This document shows positions 5,726 to 12,895 of a DNA stretch of 15,153 nt, in pieces. The DNA is from Leptospirillum sp. (GTDB lineage: Bacteria; Nitrospirota; Leptospirillia; Leptospirillales; Leptospirillaceae): NCBI GenBank assembly GCA_027343785.1, contig DAHWKF010000024.1:1-15153 (forward strand), written 5' to 3'. Within the stretch, counting starts at the first letter, position 1; each line of letters opens with the position of its first letter. Below the pieces are notes generated by a model. That model made no database searches and was not told where the DNA came from. It worked only from the letters and a program-made list of their open reading frames with translations. The translations under genes were made by a program, and so were the position numbers.

Positions 5726-8099
5726 GAAAGTTCCTTTCGGAGAAAAGTTCAGGGACATCCTCAAATGGGGGAAACGGATCGGAACTATTCTATCAGCCCC
5801 CGGGAAAAGATCAAAAATCAGGGCTGCCATGGGCATTCTTACCGCCGGCCTGGTGACACTGGCCATTTTTTTGTCCGTCTGGCATCTCGACCGGCACATC
5901 CAAAGCCGTCTTTCCCTTCTGGAGTCTCCCGGAACCCCCCTCTACTCGGACACCTTTCTGATTGTCCCCGGAGAGCAGATTCCCCTCTGGCTGCTGAAGA
6001 CCTGGTATCAGAATTCCCTGGGAGATGACCCGAAGTTTCCCTGGAAAAAACACACCCTCGTCCTTCGGGGAGTTCCCGGTCCCATTCCCGCCCCACCGGC
6101 ATCCGGCGTTTTTGAATCACGGCAGTATTTCCGTGTCGTCTTCGGACCCCACAACCGGACCGTCATGGGGATCTATCCCACAGGAGAGGAAGAAACGGGC
6201 CCTCCTCCCTCCCTGAAAGGTCTTTGGCTCCCGCCGGTTTTCCTGGGGAATCTTGTCCGGACGGAGGTCGGAGATTTCCGTCCGGTCGCGCTCAGGGAAA
6301 CCTCGGAAAAACTCCGGACCACCATCCTGATCTCCGAAGACCGCCGTTTTTATGACCATCCCGCCATCGACTTCGAAGGGATTCTCCGGGCGGCATGGGA
6401 AGATCTCCGGTCGAAATCATTCCGGGAAGGAGGAAGCACCATCAGCCAGCAGGTCGTCAAAAATCTGTTTTTATCCCCCCGGAAGACCCTGTCCCGGAAA
6501 ATCATGGAAGCCCTCTACGCCTGGCGCTTGACGCAGCAAAGAACCCCGGACGCAATCCTGTCGCTTTACCTGAACCATATTGACTTCGGATCCGGCGCCC
6601 ACTCCCGGATTATCGGCATCGAAGCCGCGTCCGAACGGTTCTTCGGCCACCCCGCCCGAACGCTCGATTACCGGGAGGCCGCCCTGCTGGCGGCCGTCCT
6701 CCGGGCGCCCACCCGCAACAATCCCTTCCGGGATCCCGATCGGGCGCGGACGGTCAGAAACCGGATCCTCACCAGTCTCTACCAGGACGGAAAACTCCCC
6801 CTCCGAGCGTACCGGAGGGATATTCGTTCACCTCTGGGCCTGTCCTCGATTTCGTACCGGACATCCCGGCCAGGGCCCTATTTTGCCGACTGGGTGGCCC
6901 ATGAAATCCGGGAAAGGGGCCTGGACAACAAAAACGGATCCGCCATCGTTTTCACAACCCTCGACCCCTACCTCTCACACCGCACGGAACTGGACGTCAC
7001 CCGAGAACTTGGGCGGCTGGCGCGGATGTGGAGATTGCGTTTCCGACCCAAAGATGGCGAAGGGCTCCAGACAGCCATCATCATCATGGATCCGCATTCC
7101 GGATCCGTCAAAACGCTGATCGGAGGTTCGGAGTATGGTCCTTCCCCTTACAATCGGGCCATCTTCGCGAAACGACAGGTCGCATCCCTGTTCAAGATCG
7201 TCCCGGCGATCATCGCCCTGAGATCGGAAGATGGCTCCCTCCCGCGCTTTACGCTGGCGAGTCCCCTGTCCAACGAACCGATCCGTCTCCGGGCGGGAGG
7301 AAGGATCTGGAAACCCAAAAACGCTGAAACAGTCCTCGACAAGCAAGTCCTGTTCGAAGACGCATTCGTCCATTCGCTGAACATCCCTTTTTTGCACCTG
7401 GCGGAGTCGCTCCCTCCGCAGGAGGTCGTCGATACCGCCCGGGAACTGGGCCTGGACGTTCCGGGGCCGACGCGGCTTCCCTTGTCCTGGCCACTGGGGG
7501 GGCTCCCCCAGACCCCGATGGCGATGGCCCGGGCTTTTTCTATCATTGCCAACGGAGGATGGGACGTCACCCCCGGCGGAATAGCGGAAAAAGACGCGCT
7601 TCCCCCCCGGCGTCTTCTGGACCCGGACGTGGATTACCTGTTGAACCATCTCTTCCGGCAAACCGTCCGTGAAGGCACTGGCCAGCCTCTTCTGAACTGG
7701 ACGGGACCGGAAACGGCCTGGGGCGGAAAAACCGGAACATCCAACGGCGGGCGCGACGCATGGTTCGCCGCCGTCTCTCCAAAAAATGTCGTTATCGTCT
7801 GGGTCGGCTTTGACGACAATCGTCCCACCCGCAGAACCGGCTCCCAGCTCGCCGTTCCGCTAGCCGGAAGCATTCTGAAGGAGCTTCCCCTTCCCCCGAA
7901 CCCTCCCCCGCCCCCTCCGGGGATCCAGGAAGAAAACGTCGACGCCCGTTCAGGCCTGCTGGCCCTGTCCTCTTGCTCACCCAACCTGAGGCAGATTCCT
8001 TTCATCGCCGGATCGGCCCCCCCGCCGGAAACATGTATTCCGTCGGATTCTTCCACCATCTTTGAAAAAATAGGCCATTTCTTCGGGAATCTCTTCTAG
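5724..8099 (+). CDS. mrcB: Class A penicillin-binding protein, PBP1b-like bifunctional transglycosylase/transpeptidase
   Basis: The 791-residue protein polymerises and cross-links peptidoglycan in the periplasm. It has a basic cytoplasmic tail (KRSKIR near residue 30), one transmembrane helix (about 36-52) and a UB2H-like region (about 75-155). The GT51 domain shows EDRRFY with catalytic E205, GGSTISQQVVKNLFL, and ILSLYLN (about 278-284). The transpeptidase domain shows SLFK (Ser488 nucleophile), SLN (551-553) and KTGTS (669-673), so both activities look intact. A proline-rich stretch (about 724-733) precedes a short C-terminal tail. Length and order match PBP1b more than PBP1a. The ATG at 5724 is preferred because the next in-frame ATG (5829) would remove the basic tail before the helix. 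The upstream purine tract GCGGGGG is only a fair ribosome-binding site. Any promoter must lie inside the divergent lipoprotein gene. Confidence 0.93.
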   Translation: MKVPFGEKFRDILKWGKRIGTILSAPGKRSKIRAAMGILTAGLVTLAIFLSVWHLDRHIQSRLSLLESPGTPLYSDTFLIVPGEQIPLWLLKTWYQNSLGDDPKFPWKKHTLVLRGVPGPIPAPPASGVFESRQYFRVVFGPHNRTVMGIYPTGEEETGPPPSLKGLWLPPVFLGNLVRTEVGDFRPVALRETSEKLRTTILISEDRRFYDHPAIDFEGILRAAWEDLRSKSFREGGSTISQQVVKNLFLSPRKTLSRKIMEALYAWRLTQQRTPDAILSLYLNHIDFGSGAHSRIIGIEAASERFFGHPARTLDYREAALLAAVLRAPTRNNPFRDPDRARTVRNRILTSLYQDGKLPLRAYRRDIRSPLGLSSISYRTSRPGPYFADWVAHEIRERGLDNKNGSAIVFTTLDPYLSHRTELDVTRELGRLARMWRLRFRPKDGEGLQTAIIIMDPHSGSVKTLIGGSEYGPSPYNRAIFAKRQVASLFKIVPAIIALRSEDGSLPRFTLASPLSNEPIRLRAGGRIWKPKNAETVLDKQVLFEDAFVHSLNIPFLHLAESLPPQEVVDTARELGLDVPGPTRLPLSWPLGGLPQTPMAMARAFSIIANGGWDVTPGGIAEKDALPPRRLLDPDVDYLLNHLFRQTVREGTGQPLLNWTGPETAWGGKTGTSNGGRDAWFAAVSPKNVVIVWVGFDDNRPTRRTGSQLAVPLAGSILKELPLPPNPPPPPPGIQEENVDARSGLLALSSCSPNLRQIPFIAGSAPPPETCIPSDSSTIFEKIGHFFGNLF
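5787..5814 (-). promoter_or_regulatory. Candidate promoter for the BamE-like gene, inside the PBP coding region
   Basis: On the - strand TTGATC (5814-5809, four of six consensus bases) is followed after 16 bases by TAGAAT (5792-5787, five of six). Transcription would begin near 5780, giving a leader of about 55 bases before the ATG at 5725, with AAAGGAA close to the start. The match is good but only a sequence match. Confidence 0.42.
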
Positions 8100-8103
8100 C
8101 CCC

Positions 8104-8132
8104 TTGATTTTGTGCCCTGTTTCGGGGAAAAT
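8104..8132 (+). promoter_or_regulatory. Candidate promoter for tRNA-Gln
   Basis: TTGATT (8104-8109), a 17-base spacer and GAAAAT (8127-8132), each four of six consensus bases, lie between the PBP stop and the tRNA. Initiation would fall about five bases before the mature tRNA 5' end. Read-through from the PBP gene is the alternative. Confidence 0.3.
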
Positions 8133-8143
8133 ACCAAAAAAAC

Positions 8144-8217
8144 TGGGGGATCGTCTAATGGCAGGACGACAGTCTCTGGATCTGTCTATCGGGGTTCGAG
8201 TCCCTGTCCCCCAGCCA
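8144..8217 (+). tRNA. trnQ: tRNA-Gln (anticodon CUG), CCA encoded
   Basis: The cloverleaf folds by hand. The acceptor stem is TGGGGGA (8144-8150) with TCCCCCA (8207-8213). The D stem is GTCT with GGAC. The anticodon loop is CTCTGGA (8174-8180) with anticodon CTG at 8176-8178. The T arm is CGGGG, TTCGAGT, CCCTG (8190-8206), followed by discriminator G (8214) and an encoded CCA (8215-8217). The U1-A72 acceptor pair and G73 are typical of glutamine tRNAs. The anticodon stem pairs ACAG with CTGT, but the closing pair 31-39 is T.T, a mismatch. Confidence 0.95.
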
Positions 8218-8632
8218 TCCCTTCTTCTGTGATCATCGTGTCTGTTGTCTCTTTGGCATTCCCCGCAGATTGATCTTGAATAAATCACTGTAAAGCCCCA
8301 TGATGAATCACACCCGTCTTCCGTATACCCTTCCTTATTCTTACGGCGGCTTCCGATTGTCTTTCAGACAATATTTCAACGAGCGGTTTTCGGGATCTTC
8401 CAAGAAGTCAGGGCCCCTGGGGAAAAGCGGCCTTTGGAGATACAAACGGCCTCTTTTACGCCACACGGGCGGACAATTCTTCCAGGGGGAAAATGGCGAT
8501 GGGCGTATCCTGGTTTTATAACCATACATCCGACCGGACCTTTCCCTCCAGAACGCGTTTTGAAAACCCGTCGGGGACTCCGAACAGAGAGTTTGACACG
8601 CCTTCCAGAGCCCGCCCGTGAAAGGTATTCGC
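8218..8632. other. 415-base stretch without a recognisable gene
   Basis: Between the tRNA and the acyltransferase gene I find no protein I can recognise in any frame. The frames that stay open (for example 8300-8521 on +, and 8341-8808 on - running into the next gene) give low-complexity translations rich in Arg, Pro and Ser, without domain motifs. There is no second copy of the tRNA 3' end that would mark an integration site. It contains a perfect hairpin at 8356-8372 and an exact TTGACA at 8593-8598 without a matching -10 box. Confidence 0.5.
8356..8372. repeat. Perfect 7-bp inverted repeat with 3-base loop
   Basis: ATTGTCT (8356-8362), loop TTC, AGACAAT (8366-8372), followed on the + strand by ATTTC. 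It could be a weak terminator for transcripts running out of the tRNA, or a stem in an untranslated RNA. The trailing T run is too short to call a terminator. Confidence 0.35.
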
Positions 8633-9544
8633 ATGGCTTCCGGAGTTCCCTTTTTCGTGCAGCAGCGGCTCCTTGTCATCCTGCGCTGGACCATCTGCAC
8701 GCTGCCGGAGAAAACCGCGCTTTTGCTGGGGAGCCGTATCGGAGACCTCCTGCGAATCCTGATCCCGAAAAAGGTTTTTATTCTTCGGGATAACCTTTCA
8801 AAATGCAATCTGATGGGGGATCGAAGGGAGCGCCCAAGGGATTTCGAACGGAAGGTTTTTCGTCATTTCGGGATGCTGGGCGTCGAGTTTCTCCGGATGA
8901 AGGTCCTCTCCGACGAGATGGTGCGTGAAAAATTTTCCCGGGGCGGGTGGAATGGCATCGAACACGTGTACAAGGAGCTCGAACGGGGAAATGGGGCGAT
9001 CGTTTTTTCGGGACATCTCGGAAACTGGGAGTTGGTCATCAGAAGAATGGCGCTGGACCTTGTGACCTCTCCGAACACCGTGATCCGTCCTATCAAAAAC
9101 CCGGCGGTCCACGACTTTGTTGTCCATCACCGGGAAGCATATGGCGGAGGGAGGTCCCTTCTCTCGACCGTGGGGGTCAGACCTCTCATCCGCGCCCTAT
9201 CCCGGGGGGAGGTACTCAATATCGTGATCGACCAGAACGCGATGGCCGCTGAAGGAGAGTTTGTCCCTTTCTTCGGCCGGCTGGCCTGCACACATTCCAG
9301 TCTTGCGAAACTTTCGCTCTTTCTTGGAACTCCGGTCATTCCGGCCCTGAGCTACCGGCTTTCAGACGGGCTCCATCATTCGGCCGTGTTCGCCCCCCCC
9401 ATCCCGCCGATCACCGACCTTCCCAAAAACGAAGCGATTCACATGATGACAGAGCGGTATACAAATTTTCTCGAAGAGGCGATCCGCGCCCATCCCGAAC
9501 AGTGGATCTGGATGCACAGACGGTGGAAAACCCTTCCCCCGTAG
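8633..9544 (+). CDS. LpxL/HtrB-family lysophospholipid (lipid A) acyltransferase
   Basis: The 303-residue protein belongs to the lysophospholipid acyltransferase family, of which LpxL/HtrB adds the secondary acyl chain to Kdo2-lipid A at the inner membrane. The catalytic HxxxxE motif is present as H128 to E133 in SGHLGNWEL. It is followed by VIDQNA (about 198-203), VPFFGRLACTHSSLAKL (about 211-227) and the C-terminal HPEQWIWMHRRWKT typical of this family. The N-terminal third includes a hydrophobic stretch for membrane attachment. The frame opens with a GTG at 8618, but the ATG at 8633 has AAAGG seven bases upstream and is preferred. It supports a lipid A-containing outer membrane, though the acyl chain and acceptor cannot be told from sequence. 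It converges with the bcs operon, with 49 bases between stops and no clear terminator. Confidence 0.9.
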   Translation: MASGVPFFVQQRLLVILRWTICTLPEKTALLLGSRIGDLLRILIPKKVFILRDNLSKCNLMGDRRERPRDFERKVFRHFGMLGVEFLRMKVLSDEMVREKFSRGGWNGIEHVYKELERGNGAIVFSGHLGNWELVIRRMALDLVTSPNTVIRPIKNPAVHDFVVHHREAYGGGRSLLSTVGVRPLIRALSRGEVLNIVIDQNAMAAEGEFVPFFGRLACTHSSLAKLSLFLGTPVIPALSYRLSDGLHHSAVFAPPIPPITDLPKNEAIHMMTERYTNFLEEAIRAHPEQWIWMHRRWKTLPP

Positions 9545-9593
9545 CTTTTCCGATGGTTATCATTCTTTCTCGGGTGTTCTCCATAATGGCCCG

Positions 9594-10715
9594 TCAGCGC
9601 GCCATCCACAAAACGTGGAGACGACCCCGCCCGTCAAAAGAAAACCGCCCCTCCCGAAAACCCGTCCCGAAAAGAGCGAGGTTGGTATCGTAATAGCCTG
9701 CCGTTTTTTTCGTATCCCACTTTTTGAGGACCCCTGAAACGAACCTCCGGGTGACACCGGACCGCACCCGTTCGGCAAAGGGGAGATATGCCGCGACAAA
9801 CCCTGCGGGGGGTGGACCATATGCGGCGCAGGTTTTTGTGTTGACATACAGCGTGGGGACGGAATACCCCTTTCGGATCCACCCGCGAAGACGGGAGCGG
9901 ACGACCCTGGCGTCCGGATCCCGGGGAGAGGTCAAACCGTCCCAGAGATAGACGCGGATGGCGTCATAGGAACCCAGCGGGCCCGTCACCGGATCCTCCC
10001 TCCAGCCCTTTCCCCGGAGATACTGCACCCAGTCGGGAGCGAATCCGCACTTGCTGACGGATGAAAGCATGGCGGAAAACCGCCGGGGCATACCGGACCA
10101 CGGAGCGGTCCCGAACCTGTTTTCCATGAATCGCAACAAAAACGGCGGAAGGTAACTCGGGTTTGTTCGCCAGACGCCCTTTTCCGGATGGAACCCCTTC
10201 GGCCCCCCGAGAGGGAACGGTCCCGCACCCGGGAGGGTGACGATTTCCCGGCGGGCTATCATCGAGGCCACCTGAGTCCCCAGACGGGTATACACGCCGC
10301 TGTTCCAAAGATTTCCCGCCTCCATCAGGGTATAGCTGAGCCACAAATCCGCATCCGTCGCCGGGTTTTTGTCGATCACCCCCCATCTTCCGTCTTTTTC
10401 CCGTCCCCAGAGCCATGCCGGCAGATGGCGGGACAGGTCTCCCCGGGAGAGGTTGTCCCGGGTCCAACGGAGAAGGCGCGCGAAAAGGGCCGGGTCGTTA
10501 TCGACGAGGGCGAAAAAAAGGGCGTACGCCTGCCCTTCACTGGTCGTCACGTCGCCGCGCCCGTGATCGACGACGCGTCCGTCCGGCTGAATGCAGCAGT
10601 TCCTGTATTGATCCCAAAGGACCCACCGGGACGGTCCGCCCGAAACCGGTCCAGGGACGACCAGGACTGAAAGGGCCAACAAAACGCCCGTAACAATCCA
10701 ACGGCATCCTTTCAA
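9594..10715 (-). CDS. bcsZ: Cellulase BcsZ, glycoside hydrolase family 8
   Basis: This is a periplasmic endo-1,4-beta-glucanase of 373 residues that accompanies bacterial cellulose synthases and trims or corrects the nascent glucan. A signal peptide is visible (hydrophobic core residues 7-20, cleavage likely near residue 26). The GH8 signature is strong: TSEGQAYALFFALV with general acid E60, WLWG, GVIDKNPATDADLWLSY (112-128) and LGSYDAIRVYLW with the expected base D251. The TTG start overlaps the bcsB TGA as TTGA, with GGGAGG five bases upstream, so it is clearly coupled to bcsB. It is the last gene of the operon here, and no bcsC follows. The family call and the catalytic residues are firm. 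Confidence 0.94.
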   Translation of the reverse strand: MKGCRWIVTGVLLALSVLVVPGPVSGGPSRWVLWDQYRNCCIQPDGRVVDHGRGDVTTSEGQAYALFFALVDNDPALFARLLRWTRDNLSRGDLSRHLPAWLWGREKDGRWGVIDKNPATDADLWLSYTLMEAGNLWNSGVYTRLGTQVASMIARREIVTLPGAGPFPLGGPKGFHPEKGVWRTNPSYLPPFLLRFMENRFGTAPWSGMPRRFSAMLSSVSKCGFAPDWVQYLRGKGWREDPVTGPLGSYDAIRVYLWDGLTSPRDPDARVVRSRLRGWIRKGYSVPTLYVNTKTCAAYGPPPAGFVAAYLPFAERVRSGVTRRFVSGVLKKWDTKKTAGYYDTNLALFGTGFREGRFSFDGRGRLHVLWMAR

Positions 10716-12895
10716 GAATCCCTCCCCCCTTCGCTTCGCATACGCCGGGCCGTCGCAGCGGACAAAAGGCGATTGATGTAAAAAGACAGGATGATCATGG
10801 AAAAAACGGTCAGCAGGAGAAGGCCGACATCAAATTTGTGGGCGAAATACCGGACGAAGGTCAGAAAACCGATATGTCCATCCGGTAAAGGGAGGAAAAC
10901 GGTCCGGCTTTCGGCTTCAACCGCTTCGCCTTGCCGGACCGCCCACAGCCAGGATGTTCCGGCATCCAGTTTTTCCGGACGGTTCTTTTCCAAAAAAGAC
11001 AAAAAAGGCTTCGGAACACCCGAATCACCCCGGAAAAGGACAAGAACAACCGTCCGGTCTTGCCGGCGGATCCGGTAATCGGCAACAACCAGGTCAGGAT
11101 TTTCTGACAGGGACATTTCCGGATTTTTCGAACGCCATTTTCCTTCCAGAATCCTCGCCAGCGCCAGGGACAGAGTATCCTCCAACGGAACCGGACCGCC
11201 GGGCTTCCAGACGACGGGAGGCGACGGAAATTCCCCCCGGTAACGCCAGGCTTGTTCAAAAGTGCCGATGAAAAGAAGATGCCGCCCATTGTCCCCGGGG
11301 GAGGCCCGGGCGTCCTGAACATCCATCTTTTCGGGTAGGCTTCCGGTCATCTGCCCCCAACGGGACATCAGGTTCAAATAACGCGACAAGGCCTTATCCG
11401 AAGAAAAGCTTCCCAGGCGGACAGTCGTGCGCGAAAGGTCCGGCCGCCGTGTAAAAGGATAGCCCCAGTGGAGGAAGAGCGAAAGGTCGGGAAGCCGGGT
11501 CCAGTTTGTGGTCCCGCCCAGATCCAGGGAGGAGGTTCCGGAAAGGCGGTAACGGACCTGGCCGAAAAACGGGGTCGCGCAGATCTGGTTGACGGGCTGA
11601 CTCGACCCGATCTGCATCTGGATCTGGTTTTGACGGCCCAGATCATAAAAAGGAATGGTGATGTCTCCCCTGTCCAAGAGATTTCTCTCTTTGCCTCCGA
11701 AGTCGGAGGGGAGATTGTGGAAAAACACCTGGCGGCCGTTGACCATCACCCGGAGAAATGTGCGCGCTCCCTGCCATGGCTGGTCGTAAACGAGCCGGTA
11801 ATGGAACTTCATTCCCGGGGTTCTCCATGTAAAGAGCGCGGGAGGGAGCATGAAGCCGACGTTCAGCGGCGGAGGCGGAAAACCTTTTACCTGAAGGGTG
11901 GAAGTGGCGCCAAGGCTTTCCACCCTTTTTCTTTGTCCCGCCTTCAGCCAGTAGGGAGCTGAAAAAGGCTCATCCAAAACGGGCGACACTGTCCCGGTTC
12001 CGGACGCCAGGACCATCACATCTCCGGGGAACATCGCATTGTTGTGAATCAGCGTTCGGACCAGCGACAGATAATCCCGTCCCCCGCCGCCCGAGAGGAC
12101 AAGACCGAAGTGATGGTCGGCCAACGCGACAAGACGGGCTTGCGGCGGATTTCCGCGGACGACGTGATCAAAGATGACCGCGTTTTCGTCCCGGCTGGAA
12201 CCCCCGATCGCTGCGTCAAAGCGGAGATCCCGAAAACGGTCGGACTGTCCCAGCCACGCCGCAAGGATTCCGGCTGCCTTCAGGGTCTCCGGATCGGGAG
12301 GGGTGGAAAAACGGAAAGCGATCGGACGGGCGCTGCCCGCCCGCTTGTCCAGAATCGGAAAAGGCAATCGGGAAATCGTCAGCCGGGGCGGAAGGATGGC
12401 ATAAGACAGTCGCAAAAAGGCCGGGGCTTCAATCCTGACGTGGATGTCGTCTTCGGAAGCCATGATGCAATGATTCGAGCCCGGGTAATAGAGACCGATT
12501 CCGAGGTGGTTGTCTTCAAGAAAATAGACGGCAGGAATGGAAATGTCGAACCGGTGGCGCTTTCTGTCGATCACCAGCCTTTTTTTCGCCGCCGTCTGGC
12601 CGTTTAGCGTGACCATGATTCCCAACGGCCGGACATGTTGTCCTTCGACCCGGTAGTCGAAGGACAACTGTCCCGAAATCGGCACCCGCAGGGGAGAGAC
12701 GGGAAAATCCCTTTCATAAAATGAGTGCAGGGCATCCAGAACCAGAAAAGGCGGCGCGGATCCGGAGGCGATATCGAACAGGAGAGGGAGATTTTCGGAC
12801 CGGACCGGACCCGGAAAGGCCAGGCACAGAAAGATGCCTGCAAGGACCCATCGAACGCTCCGGGGAAGATACGGAATCCTCCGGTTCCTGTTCAG
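10712..12895 (-). CDS. bcsB: Cellulose synthase subunit BcsB, periplasmic, with non-canonical start
   Basis: BcsB is the periplasmic partner of BcsA. It guides the glucan across the periplasm with carbohydrate-binding domains and is held to the inner membrane by one C-terminal helix. The translated protein shows a signal peptide (LPRSVRW then a hydrophobic core ending PGPVRS), a long beta-rich body, and a C-terminal helix near GLLLLTVFSMIILSFYINRLL followed by basic residues. It is about 727 residues, slightly shorter than the enterobacterial form. There is no ATG, GTG or TTG near the signal peptide. The nearest in-frame ones are at 13081 and 13138, deep inside bcsA. The chosen CTG at 12895 overlaps the bcsA TGA (CTGA) and gives a basic n-region. 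An ATT at 12877 with AGGAA eight bases upstream is the alternative. The product is confident; the start is not. Confidence 0.88.
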   Translation of the reverse strand: MNRNRRIPYLPRSVRWVLAGIFLCLAFPGPVRSENLPLLFDIASGSAPPFLVLDALHSFYERDFPVSPLRVPISGQLSFDYRVEGQHVRPLGIMVTLNGQTAAKKRLVIDRKRHRFDISIPAVYFLEDNHLGIGLYYPGSNHCIMASEDDIHVRIEAPAFLRLSYAILPPRLTISRLPFPILDKRAGSARPIAFRFSTPPDPETLKAAGILAAWLGQSDRFRDLRFDAAIGGSSRDENAVIFDHVVRGNPPQARLVALADHHFGLVLSGGGGRDYLSLVRTLIHNNAMFPGDVMVLASGTGTVSPVLDEPFSAPYWLKAGQRKRVESLGATSTLQVKGFPPPPLNVGFMLPPALFTWRTPGMKFHYRLVYDQPWQGARTFLRVMVNGRQVFFHNLPSDFGGKERNLLDRGDITIPFYDLGRQNQIQMQIGSSQPVNQICATPFFGQVRYRLSGTSSLDLGGTTNWTRLPDLSLFLHWGYPFTRRPDLSRTTVRLGSFSSDKALSRYLNLMSRWGQMTGSLPEKMDVQDARASPGDNGRHLLFIGTFEQAWRYRGEFPSPPVVWKPGGPVPLEDTLSLALARILEGKWRSKNPEMSLSENPDLVVADYRIRRQDRTVVLVLFRGDSGVPKPFLSFLEKNRPEKLDAGTSWLWAVRQGEAVEAESRTVFLPLPDGHIGFLTFVRYFAHKFDVGLLLLTVFSMIILSFYINRLLSAATARRMRSEGGRDS
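12878..12889 (-). promoter_or_regulatory. Ribosome-binding tract just inside or before bcsB
   Basis: On the - strand, AGGAACCGGAGG follows the bcsA stop by two bases. AGGAA stands eight bases before an in-frame ATT, and GGAGG abuts it. Such a strong purine tract where no canonical start codon follows is the reason to consider AUU initiation of bcsB. Confidence 0.4.

Noticed and set aside
8593..8598. Exact TTGACA as a promoter for the acyltransferase gene
   Set aside because: No acceptable -10 box lies 15-19 bases downstream, and the start codon is too close.
8341..8808. A 155-codon - strand open frame across the gap and the start of the acyltransferase gene
   Set aside because: Part of it is antisense to conserved coding sequence, the translation is basic and motif-free, and no homology is evident.
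9545..9593. A terminator between the acyltransferase gene and bcsZ
   Set aside because: Only a 4-bp CGGG/CCCG pairing with a 15-base loop is possible, and no T run follows on either strand.
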